Shown: positions 45,308 through 52,543 of the stretch, piece after piece
Numbering within the stretch: the first letter of the stretch is position 1
Layout: every line of letters starts with the position of its first letter
Source of the DNA: Hyphomicrobiales bacterium
GTDB taxonomy: Bacteria > Pseudomonadota > Alphaproteobacteria > Rhizobiales > Xanthobacteraceae
Length of the DNA: 64,000 nt
Assembly (NCBI GenBank): GCA_017305715.1
Contig: JAFKKG010000013.1
Span: forward strand, 310,001-374,000
Reading direction: 5' to 3'
Made by a program: the position numbers and the translations under genes
The notes under the pieces: generated by a model
The model's database searches: none
Told to the model about the DNA's origin: nothing
The model's input: the letters and a program-made list of their open reading frames with translations, nothing else

Positions 45308-45615
45308 TTATCCGTCTTGTCGCGTCGAGCCGATCCGTCGAAATCGACGATCCCAGGAATTTCAGGGCATTTTCCGTTCGCATCGAAGGCAATATGGATT
45401 CGGCGTTGCGATCGGAACTGCTCGGTCGTGTGGCCGCGAGCCATGACCCCGAACATGCCTGGATATCGGAGAAGGCGCTGCGCGAGTGGCCTTCGCTCAA
45501 ATCCGAAGAGTGGTGGCAGCAAGGCCTGACGCAGATGATCGCCGCCGTGCGGAAATTCGGCTGGATCGATCAGGCCAGGCAATCGATCCGTGCCCATATC
45601 GAATACGTCCCGTAA
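45304..45615 (+). CDS. Small hypothetical protein coupled to the LLM gene
   Basis: 103 residues: MIIRLVASSRSVEIDDPRNF, SEKALREWPSLKSEEWWQQG and MIAAVRKFGWIDQARQSIRAHIEY. Its ATG overlaps the LLM stop by four bases, so it is translationally coupled. No domain I can name; the pattern suggests a small soluble alpha/beta protein. Convergent with the OpgC-type gene. Confidence 0.75.
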   Translation: MIIRLVASSRSVEIDDPRNFRAFSVRIEGNMDSALRSELLGRVAASHDPEHAWISEKALREWPSLKSEEWWQQGLTQMIAAVRKFGWIDQARQSIRAHIEYVP

Positions 45616-45638
45616 CGACGGCAGGGCCGTGGATACGC

Positions 45639-46790
45639 TTATCGCGTGCTGAGCGCGGGTTTGTAGTCCTGCCGCCGGGACCACGAGACGTAATAGGCAG
45701 CGCCGGCCATGATCGCGATTCCGGCGATGCTGACCAGAATATGCATAGCAAGCAAATTCGGACCCGTGATCAGGACGAAATGTCCGGCAAAGGAGAGGAA
45801 GACGCCGGTACAGAACACCGTCAGCCATTCTTCCCCGCATTTGATGACCGGCTGCAAGACCGGCGATTGAAACCCGCGCCAGTTTCTTGGCACTGCATAG
45901 GAGAACAGGAAGGCCAACGCCAGGAAATGAACTATCCTGTAAGGGGCCAGATTTTCCTTGTCATTGGGAAGGAAAAGATTGAGCAGGGGTTCGGGAACGA
46001 CGCCGGCCAATTGCGGCAGGTTGCCCGCAACGGTCACGACCAGCGCGAACAAGAGATAGAGCAACGCTACAATACGCAGGATCGAAATATTCTGAAGGGA
46101 GTGGATCACGCGCGCTTGCTTCGCGCCAGCCAGGGCGAACCAGGCGCCCAGCACAAACAGCAACTGCCAGGAGAACGGGTTGAAGTACCAGCGGCCGTCC
46201 GGAAATGAGGATAGATTCCAGTCGAATTCACGGGCGGCAAGATAAAGCGCAATGGATCCGGCCGCCGTCAGATTTGGTCGACGCAACATTCCAAACAATA
46301 CGATCGGAAAGAATGCCATCAAGACGATGAACAGTTGCAGCGCGTCGAGGTTGAGCGGCTTGGCCTGGAGCAACAAGCCGTAAATCAACGTCCGGATGGT
46401 GTGGCCGAGGATCCCGGCCACATTGAATTCGTGGATGATCTCAGGCGCGGCGGATTTCCTCGCGACATATCCGATCAGATTGATATAGACCACGAACAGC
46501 ACGACATAGGCGGCGTATAGTTGCCATACCCGCCTGAAAATGCGGGTCGCGCTCACCACGAAGCCGCGCTCCAGCATCATTTTTCCATAGAGGATCGCGG
46601 CGGTGTAGCCGCCGACGAATACGAAAACGTCCGTCGCGCCGCTGAATCCGAAATTCCGCAGGGTCAATGCGCTGACCGCGTTATGCGGAACGTGATCCAG
46701 AAACAGAAACCAGGCCGCGATGCCAAACAGCAGGCTGAGCCTGGGATCACCGTCGCGTGCAGCAATCTCGGCCTTCGTTGAAGGATGCAT
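45639..46790 (-). CDS. OpgC-type membrane acyltransferase
   Basis: 383 residues from ATG 46790 with about ten hydrophobic segments: LSLLFGIAAWFLFLDHVPHNAV, FGFSGATDVFVFVGGYTAAILYG and RIFRRVWQLYAAYVVLF. This is the OpgC pattern; OpgC succinylates osmoregulated periplasmic glucans in the inner membrane. The start is not certain: an in-frame ATG at 46856 is possible, and no strong Shine-Dalgarno marks either. Confidence 0.85.
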   Translation of the reverse strand: MHPSTKAEIAARDGDPRLSLLFGIAAWFLFLDHVPHNAVSALTLRNFGFSGATDVFVFVGGYTAAILYGKMMLERGFVVSATRIFRRVWQLYAAYVVLFVVYINLIGYVARKSAAPEIIHEFNVAGILGHTIRTLIYGLLLQAKPLNLDALQLFIVLMAFFPIVLFGMLRRPNLTAAGSIALYLAAREFDWNLSSFPDGRWYFNPFSWQLLFVLGAWFALAGAKQARVIHSLQNISILRIVALLYLLFALVVTVAGNLPQLAGVVPEPLLNLFLPNDKENLAPYRIVHFLALAFLFSYAVPRNWRGFQSPVLQPVIKCGEEWLTVFCTGVFLSFAGHFVLITGPNLLAMHILVSIAGIAIMAGAAYYVSWSRRQDYKPALSTR

Positions 46791-46955
46791 TGGAGTACAG
46801 AAACTTTGCAGGCCGGAGGAATCGAATCGCCTCTCTAGCGCGATTGTCCGCGCCATCCGAGTAGACTTTGCGTGAACAATATTTAAGGAAGCCGCCGAAG
46901 ATCGGAGCCCGCCAACAATCACATTATTTTGACGACGGAATAGGTTTGCGCAAAT

Positions 46956-47231
46956 TCATGCCGTCTCGTGTTTTCGCAAATCGCGCGCGTGGTCGAACTG
47001 ATCGGCCTGCAGATCGGGTCTTGCCGCGCCGATGTCGGGCAGGGCTGCCTCGTTCATGATATCGGCGGTGATATCCTCGACCGAGGTGTCGACGATTTCA
47101 TGGATGAAACTGACGTTCTTGTACTCGCCCGACACGATCCGCGAGATGACCTCGCGCCGGGTGATTTCAGGATCGACAACGGCCTCGCGGCCGCGGCGGC
47201 CGTAATCGATCATCACGACGAAATACTGCAT
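46956..47231 (-). CDS. Small conserved hypothetical protein, phage-island associated
   Basis: A 91-residue protein: MQYFVVMIDYGRRGREAVVDPEITRREVISRI, then YKNVSFIHEIVDTSVEDI. I recall proteins with this start in bradyrhizobia, but have no function for them. The start could also be TTG at 47240. It lies downstream of the S24 repressor on the same strand, separated by a hairpin, and belongs to the regulatory island. Confidence 0.65.
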   Translation of the reverse strand: MQYFVVMIDYGRRGREAVVDPEITRREVISRIVSGEYKNVSFIHEIVDTSVEDITADIMNEAALPDIGAARPDLQADQFDHARDLRKHETA

Positions 47232-47331
47232 ATTCTGCAATCTGCCTGCCCCCTGGAACGGATGACGGCAGTATTTACGGAAAATCGGAAATAGTCAAGA
47301 GTGAATTCGGTAAAGCAGAATTGAAGCGAGT

Positions 47332-47353
47332 CCGGCCCCGTTTCCGGGGCCGG
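47332..47353 (-). terminator. Strong 9-bp hairpin after the repressor gene
   Basis: CCGGCCCCG at 47332-47340 pairs with CGGGGCCGG at 47345-47353 across TTTC. It lies about 66 bases beyond the repressor stop on the minus strand and upstream of the 91-residue gene. No T-tract follows, so termination is inferred from the strength of the stem. Confidence 0.5.
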
Positions 47354-47418
47354 TTGACCGAATCACTTGATGACTTTGCCTGCCGGAATAGCTTCCTGTT
47401 TGTCCGGTATCCGACCCG

Positions 47419-48036
47419 CTATTTTGCTTTCCCGGCCTTGCGCGACCGGGCCGCCGCCTTGCTCCGGAGGCGTTCGATCTGCCCGCGGGGCAGGGTGACG
47501 CAGATCTCGCCGATCCATTCGAGCTTTACCCCGACGATCGGCTTGGCATTGAAGCTTTTGAGGTTGACGGTGTTCGGAGATTTCCCTCGCTCGATCGTCT
47601 TCAAATAGCGTTCGCCGGTCTTCAGGCGCACGGCGGCTTCCTCGCCGTAAAAGCTCGACAATGGATGGCGTTGCTCGCGGAAAACCACGATCACGTCGCC
47701 ATTCTCGTATTTCGGCAGCATGGAATCGCCTGCCACTTCAAAGGCGATGGTCTCTTCCTCCATCGGGAAGGGCAACTCAATCTCGCCGAGGCCTTCCGGC
47801 GGTACCTGCTCGTGCTCCGGCTCGATCAAGGCGCCGGCGCCGACGCGGCCCATGATCGGTACCGAATTCAGCCCGAGATATTCCGTGATCGGCCCGATCT
47901 CGGAGGCCTTGATCAGCCGTATCCCGGACAGGATTTCCGAGACGGCCCCCGCACGAACCCCCATGGCTTCCGCCAGGCCACCCTTGCTCTTGCCCGTCCT
48001 GGCAAGTGCCCGTTCGATCATCTTGACGTCCAGCAT
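47419..48036 (-). CDS. S24 (LexA/CI-type) repressor
   Basis: 205 residues. An N-terminal helix-turn-helix of XRE/Cro type (about residues 15-55, SKGGLAEAMGVRAGAVSEIL) is followed by a S24 self-cleavage peptidase with Ser105 in AGDSMLPKYENGD and Lys146 in ERYLKTIERG. Cleavage would be at the Ala-Gly in GRVGAGAL. Such proteins repress phage or stress genes and are inactivated by RecA. AAGGA lies before the ATG. The operators upstream (48071-48138) fit its own and divergent promoters. Confidence 0.93.
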   Translation of the reverse strand: MLDVKMIERALARTGKSKGGLAEAMGVRAGAVSEILSGIRLIKASEIGPITEYLGLNSVPIMGRVGAGALIEPEHEQVPPEGLGEIELPFPMEEETIAFEVAGDSMLPKYENGDVIVVFREQRHPLSSFYGEEAAVRLKTGERYLKTIERGKSPNTVNLKSFNAKPIVGVKLEWIGEICVTLPRGQIERLRSKAAARSRKAGKAK

Positions 48037-48070
48037 GGCTCATCCTTTCCCGAATCTCGGACCGTCCCGA

Positions 48071-48138
48071 ATTTCGGAAATACTACAGTTACGATTAGCC
48101 GAAATCAAGCTTGACTTCTTGTTCTGAATATCGGAAAT
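48071..48138. promoter_or_regulatory. Three palindromic ATTTC-G-GAAAT-type sites
   Basis: In the 147-base space between the repressor and the GcrA-like gene, ATTTCGGAAAT lies at 48071-48081 (perfect arms). Variants are at 48095-48105 (ATTTCGGCTAA on the minus strand) and 48128-48138 (ATATCGGAAAT). Spacing is about 24 and 33 bases between starts. TTGACT at 48111-48116 could be the -35 of the GcrA-like gene, so the third site would overlap its promoter. The likely operators of the S24 repressor. A similar AAATCGGAAAT occurs at 47282-47292. Confidence 0.55.
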
Positions 48139-48183
48139 TGAGGGTGGGCTTCAGGCGGCGTAGAAAGAAACGGGAATTCGATA

Positions 48184-48714
48184 ATGGAACCAACAGACTG
48201 GGCGCCCGAACACTCGGGCGCGCTGCGGGACCTGCTTGCCCAACGTTTGTCATTTTCCGAAGCCGCGGCGGTTATCAACAAGAGATTCAACACCGCTTAT
48301 TCGCGTAGCGCCGTGATCGGCCGTGCCAGGCGGCTGGGGCTCGCGGGGGCCGATCGGCCGGGAGGGACGCCATTTGCGCAGCACCGAATCAACCGGCTGG
48401 GGGAAGTTTGCTCCGTTGTCCCGCCAGCGCCGAGGCTTCACTGGCCGCCGCCGCCCACCGAAGAAGCGACACCGGTCCCGTTGCGCTGCGTCGAGATCGA
48501 GCCGCGTCACCTTTCCCTGGTCGAACTGGAACCCGGCGATTGTCGCTACCCTTACGGTGGGGACGTGGGGGGCGAAGCCATCACCTTCTGCGGTCATCCG
48601 CGTCGGCCGGGTTCGAGTTACTGCACGCCTCATTTCCACCTCAGCCGCAGTCCCGGCACCCCTTCGGAGCGCGCGGCGTGCGCCGTCTTGCTGAGGCTGG
48701 GCGAGACGGCATGA
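48184..48714 (+). CDS. GcrA-like regulatory protein
   Basis: 176 residues. An N-terminal HTH (LAQRLSFSEAAAVINKRF followed by SRSAVIGRARRLGLAG) has the GcrA pattern, and a C-terminal CRYPYGGDVGG ... FCGHPRRPGSSYCTPH is the GcrA zinc-ribbon-like end. GcrA binds RNA polymerase sigma factor and methylated GAnTC sites to control cell-cycle genes; phage copies are known. It is divergent from the repressor, under likely repressor control. Whether it is a host-type or phage-type copy is unclear. Confidence 0.82.
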   Translation: MEPTDWAPEHSGALRDLLAQRLSFSEAAAVINKRFNTAYSRSAVIGRARRLGLAGADRPGGTPFAQHRINRLGEVCSVVPPAPRLHWPPPPTEEATPVPLRCVEIEPRHLSLVELEPGDCRYPYGGDVGGEAITFCGHPRRPGSSYCTPHFHLSRSPGTPSERAACAVLLRLGETA

Positions 48715-48782
48715 ACGCCGGCGCCAAGTTCTTCTGAACGCTATTCAAAAATCCCGTCATTTTCGAGAGGAGAGCATTCAAC

Positions 48783-49352
48783 ATGCCAAGGGCCAAGCGG
48801 AACAAGCCGTACAATCCTGCAAAAGCGCACGACCGGAGATCCCGGGATTTGTCACGCAATGCCGAAATCGCGACCGTCGAGGTCGATAATCCGCTTGCGC
48901 TCGAGCCGGGAGAGAAGATCGTTGCCCTGCGTTCAATCCGCAACGATCCGCTCGGCCGGCTGCATTCGCATCATCAGATCGATGAGGCGCAGTACCAGGG
49001 CGGGCGAGCCTTTCAACAGGACTGGGAAAGAGCCGAGCGCGGGCCGCGTGCGGTTGATCCGACGCGGGAATATGTCGATGGCGGACAGATGCGCGAGCCG
49101 ATCACCGAAGGCCAGCGCAAGGCGGTGCTGCGGCTCAACCGCGCGGTCCGTGAGCTCGGCGCCGACGGTTCGGCGCTGGTGCATGACGTCCTCGTCCGCG
49201 GCATGACCATGGAGCAGGTCGGCCAGAGGCGCGGTCTGACCACCCAGCGCTGGAAGGACTATTTCGCGCGCAGGTTCTGCGAATGCCTTGACCGGCTGGC
49301 CCTGATCTACGGGTTCGCGACGGCTGACGCTGTCAAAACGCCGCCGCGATGA
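48783..49352 (+). CDS. Phage-type HTH protein, unassigned
   Basis: 189 residues with a basic N-terminus (MPRAKRNKPYNPAKAHDRRSR) and a C-terminal helical part resembling a HTH (LVRGMTMEQVGQRRGLTTQRWKDYFARRFCECLDRLALIYG), similar to DUF6456-like phage proteins. AGGAGAG precedes the ATG. It lies 68 bases after the GcrA-like gene on the same strand and probably belongs to the same transcript. No enzymatic motif was found. Confidence 0.7.
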   Translation: MPRAKRNKPYNPAKAHDRRSRDLSRNAEIATVEVDNPLALEPGEKIVALRSIRNDPLGRLHSHHQIDEAQYQGGRAFQQDWERAERGPRAVDPTREYVDGGQMREPITEGQRKAVLRLNRAVRELGADGSALVHDVLVRGMTMEQVGQRRGLTTQRWKDYFARRFCECLDRLALIYGFATADAVKTPPR

Positions 49353-49357
49353 CGGGC

Positions 49358-50932
49358 TTATTCCAGCCCGGCGCGTCGGAACCCTTCGAGGTAATGCTCC
49401 CGGTCGGCATCGAGCTTCCACGGTAGCTGGGTCGCGATCCAGGCGAGGGAGATATTGGGCTGGGTCCGCCGCAGTTCGTCGAGCGCGGCTTTGGCGACGT
49501 CGATCTTTCCGGCCATGCCGGCGGCCACCGTCAGAACCCGGTAGGCACCGGTAAGATCGCCGCGTTGCCTTGTCGCGTCGCGGGCCAGCGCGATCGCTTC
49601 GGGATAATTTCTCCCGACGAACTGGGCGTAGGCAGCGACGCCGTAATAGATCGCGGACGAGGGATCACGCGGGCTCTGGCGAATGGCGCGTTGCGCGGCG
49701 GCATAGGAGTCTTGCCAGCGCCCGCTGTAGGAAAGAGCCAGCGCATAGTAGCCCTGCGCCAGCGAAAAATTCGGGTTGAGCTGCAACGCCAGTTCGAATT
49801 CGGCCAGCGCATGATCGAGGCGGCGCGTGGAGAAACAGACGCTGCCCAGCGCCGTATGGGCCCAAGCGTCGTCGCCGTCCGCCGCGATAGCCGCCAGCGC
49901 GGCGCGCTCGGCGATGGGGGCCGCGGTGGCGATATCCGTCCAGCCCAGATGCACACCGAACATGTGGTTGGTTGCGGAAAGCGACAGCGCCTGGCCATAA
50001 TTCGGGTCGATCGCAATCGCCTGCTCCAGCAGGGCCTGAGCGGCCGCACTGTCGGCGCGCGTCACACGCCAGTGATGCGATAGCGCCCGCATCACCAAGT
50101 CCCACGCGTCGACACTGTTTGGCGGCTTGCGCCGGCTGCGGAAGTCTTCGGCGGCATAGATCTGCGGTTCGATCGCGGCTACGACGGCGTCCGTGATCTC
50201 GTCCTGCACGGCGAAGACGTCGACGAGATCGCGGTCATAATGCTCTGCCCAGAGGTGGCTGCCGGTCGCCGTGTCGTTGAGCTGTGCCGTGATGCGCACC
50301 CGATCGCCGCTCTTGCGCACGCTGCCTTCGACCACATAGCGCACCCCAAGTTCGGCGGCGACCTGCTTGATGTGCACCGGCTTGCCCTTGTAGGTGAATG
50401 ACGAGTTGCGGGCGATCACGAAGAACCAGCGCAGTTTCGACAGCCCGGTAATGATGTCTTCGGTGATTCCGTCGGAAAAATACTCCTGTCCCGGGTCGCC
50501 GCTCATGTTGTCGAAGGGCAGCACCGCAATCGCGGGCCGGTCAGGCAATGGTAGCGGTGCTGGTTCGACAGCGGCCTCCGGCGGCGTCGCGGCGGTCAGA
50601 TCGCCGTTCGGCTGCTCGTTCACGGCTCCAACGAAACGAATACCTTTCCTCGGAATGGTCCGGATCAGCCGTTGCGCCTTGCCGCTGTCGCCGACCGCAT
50701 TGCGGGCGGCATTGATGCCGCTGTCGAGCGTCGAATCCGATACGATCCGGCCGCCCCAGACCAGGGCAATGAGGTCGTCCCTGCTGACGACGCGATCGCG
50801 ATGGTTCAGCAGATGAACCAGCAGATCGAATACCTGCGGCTGCATCGCAACCAGCTCGCCGTCACGGCGCAGCTCGCGAAGATCGGTGTCGAGCGCGCAA
50901 TTGTCGAAGTCAAATTTCACGTGCTTCATCAC
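49358..50932 (-). CDS. Winged-helix/TPR transcriptional regulator (CadC-like)
   Basis: 524 residues. OmpR/PhoB-type winged HTH (LRRDGELVAMQPQVFDLLVHLL ... SDSTLDSGINAARNAVGD) is at about 1-110. A TolB/FlgO-like domain follows (AIAVLPFDNMSGDPGQEYFSDGITEDIITGLSKL, about 140-280), and then TPR-like repeats (AAQALLEQAIAIDPNYGQAL, ALAEFELALQLNPNFSLAQGY). No membrane segment, so it is a cytoplasmic version. This arrangement is common as orphan regulator; the target is unknown. Confidence 0.9.
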   Translation of the reverse strand: MMKHVKFDFDNCALDTDLRELRRDGELVAMQPQVFDLLVHLLNHRDRVVSRDDLIALVWGGRIVSDSTLDSGINAARNAVGDSGKAQRLIRTIPRKGIRFVGAVNEQPNGDLTAATPPEAAVEPAPLPLPDRPAIAVLPFDNMSGDPGQEYFSDGITEDIITGLSKLRWFFVIARNSSFTYKGKPVHIKQVAAELGVRYVVEGSVRKSGDRVRITAQLNDTATGSHLWAEHYDRDLVDVFAVQDEITDAVVAAIEPQIYAAEDFRSRRKPPNSVDAWDLVMRALSHHWRVTRADSAAAQALLEQAIAIDPNYGQALSLSATNHMFGVHLGWTDIATAAPIAERAALAAIAADGDDAWAHTALGSVCFSTRRLDHALAEFELALQLNPNFSLAQGYYALALSYSGRWQDSYAAAQRAIRQSPRDPSSAIYYGVAAYAQFVGRNYPEAIALARDATRQRGDLTGAYRVLTVAAGMAGKIDVAKAALDELRRTQPNISLAWIATQLPWKLDADREHYLEGFRRAGLE

Positions 50933-51057
50933 ATCTCAAGAAACAATCAAGTCCATCTCATGAAGAGATCAAGCGTCAGGCAAAGTCTTGTCGTCGCGCT
51001 TCAGCCATTCTGCGACAACCGAAGTCACGACCCATTGCCCTCAACGGAGTTAATTTT

Positions 51058-51834
51058 ATGTCCGAAGCCAGAGCCATTGGCTCAGCCATGCCGGCAAACC
51101 GAATGCTCAGATTCACTGCATTCCTGTTCGGCGCTGTGGCCTATTTCACATTTCTCTTCACTATTTTGTATGCGATCGGTTTCGTGTCGGACATGGTGGT
51201 GCCGAAAGCCATCGATACCGGCGCGAAATCGTCCGTTTTCGAAGCGCTCGCCGTCAATCTCGCGTTGATGTCGTTGTTTGCCGTCCAGCACAGCGTGATG
51301 GCGCGCAAAGGGTTTAAACAATGGTGGACCCGGTTTATTCCGAAATCGGTCGAGCGCAGCACCTATGTGCTGTTCGCAAGCCTGACGTTGCTGCTGTTGT
51401 TCTGGCAATGGCGGCCGATGCCGGCCGTCGTCTGGCACATCGAGGAGCCCGAAATGGCCGCGACCGTCGCCATATTGTCGTTCATCGGCTGGGTGATCGT
51501 TTTCACCAGCACTTTCCTGATCAATCATTTCGAATTGTTCGGATTGCATCAGGTCACCAGCAATCTGACCGGCCAGCAGATGCCGACGCCGACCTTCCGG
51601 ACGCCGCTGTTCTACAATTTCGTGCGACATCCGATCTATCTCGGCTTCATCATCGCGTTCTGGGCGGCTCCGACCATGAGCGTCGGCCATCTTCTGTTTG
51701 CCGTGGTGACCACGGCCTACATCTTTGTCGGCATTTTGCTCGAAGAGCGCGACCTCATTGACATGTTTGGCGACGAGTACCGTCGCTACAAGGAGCGGGT
51801 ATCGATGCTGTTCCCGTGGCGCAAGCCGAACTGA
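51058..51834 (+). CDS. mddA: Methanethiol S-methyltransferase, MddA type
   Basis: A 258-residue integral-membrane methyltransferase of the isoprenylcysteine methyltransferase/NnrU-like fold with about six hydrophobic segments. The MddA-like pattern is HSVMARKGFKQWWTRFIP, ERSTYVLFASL, FWQWRPMP and FVRHPIYLGF, with the SAM-binding end EERDLIDMFGDEYRRYKERV. MddA methylates methanethiol to dimethyl sulfide; Bradyrhizobium enzymes are known. I give the symbol by family likeness; methanethiol specificity is not proved by sequence. It precedes the GFA gene by 35 bases. Confidence 0.82.
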   Translation: MSEARAIGSAMPANRMLRFTAFLFGAVAYFTFLFTILYAIGFVSDMVVPKAIDTGAKSSVFEALAVNLALMSLFAVQHSVMARKGFKQWWTRFIPKSVERSTYVLFASLTLLLLFWQWRPMPAVVWHIEEPEMAATVAILSFIGWVIVFTSTFLINHFELFGLHQVTSNLTGQQMPTPTFRTPLFYNFVRHPIYLGFIIAFWAAPTMSVGHLLFAVVTTAYIFVGILLEERDLIDMFGDEYRRYKERVSMLFPWRKPN

Positions 51835-51868
51835 TGCAACTTCCATTTCATGCAAGGAAACACAGGTT

Positions 51869-52291
51869 ATGAAACACACGGGAAACTGTTTTTGTGGCGC
51901 GGTCGAAGTCCAGGTTACGGGCGTGCCGGAAGGCATGGGCTACTGCCATTGCAGCTCGTGCAGGTCGTGGTCCGGCGGGCCGGTGAATGCCTTTACGCTA
52001 TGGAAGCCGGAGGCGGTGGAGATCACGTCGGGCAAGCAATACGTCGCGACATTCGAGAAGACCCCGATGAGCCAGCGCAAATATTGCGCGAAGTGTGGTG
52101 GGCACTTGATGACCAACCATCCTACGCTTGGGCTCGTCGACGTCTTTTCGGCAACACTCCCGACCCTCGCATTCAAGCCCGGCGTCCACGTCAACTACGC
52201 CGAGACGGTGCTACCGATGCGCGACGGCCTTCCGAAGCTGAAGGACTTTCCCGCGGAGCTGGGTGGATCTGGCGAAGCGATCCCTGAGTAA
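51869..52291 (+). CDS. GFA-family (glutathione-dependent formaldehyde-activating/CENP-V) protein
   Basis: 140 residues with the GFA zinc pattern: Cys7/Cys9 in NCFCGAV, Cys26/Cys28/Cys31 in CHCSSC, and the second centre YCAKCGG. ATG 51869 starts the conserved region; a longer frame lies inside mddA. GFA proteins bind glutathione adducts or act as zinc scaffolds; the exact role is unclear. Being in an mddA operon, it might relate to thiol/formaldehyde chemistry. Followed by two terminators. Confidence 0.9.
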   Translation: MKHTGNCFCGAVEVQVTGVPEGMGYCHCSSCRSWSGGPVNAFTLWKPEAVEITSGKQYVATFEKTPMSQRKYCAKCGGHLMTNHPTLGLVDVFSATLPTLAFKPGVHVNYAETVLPMRDGLPKLKDFPAELGGSGEAIPE

Positions 52292-52317
52292 CGGAACGCG
52301 TTCCAGATAGCAGCAAA

Positions 52318-52352
52318 TGCTGCGGCGACATGATTCGCCGCAGCACCTTTTG
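52318..52352 (+). terminator. Intrinsic terminator 1 after the GFA gene
   Basis: TGCTGCGGCGA (52318-52328) and TCGCCGCAGCA (52335-52345) form a perfect 11-bp stem with a CATGAT loop, followed by CCTTTTG. This is a strong Rho-independent terminator for the mddA-GFA transcript. Confidence 0.85.
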
Positions 52353-52360
52353 AAGAAATG

Positions 52361-52408
52361 GCGCCGCTCGATTCCTGGGTTAATCCCGGATCGGGCGGCG
52401 CTCTTTTT
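52361..52408 (+). terminator. Intrinsic terminator 2 after the GFA gene
   Basis: A long stem: GCGCCGCTCGAT ... ATCGGGCGGCGC (52361-52372 and about 52390-52401) with one wobble pair, an internal bulge and an inner GGG/CCC extension, then CTCTTTTTGG. It lies 9 bases after terminator 1 and 135 bases before the CoA-transferase gene. It may be a second safeguard for the mddA transcript or a leader attenuator of that gene. Confidence 0.8.
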
Positions 52409-52543
52409 GGAGAGCTATGTCAGAGGCAGGTCCCGCCCTGCAAAATCGGGGTTTGGTGTTCGCCGGGCCGTTCCGGTAAAAGGCCTTTAACGACCTTTCG
52501 CGGTGGCGGCGATCTGTTCCGCCAGGCAAAATAACGTGAGGAA

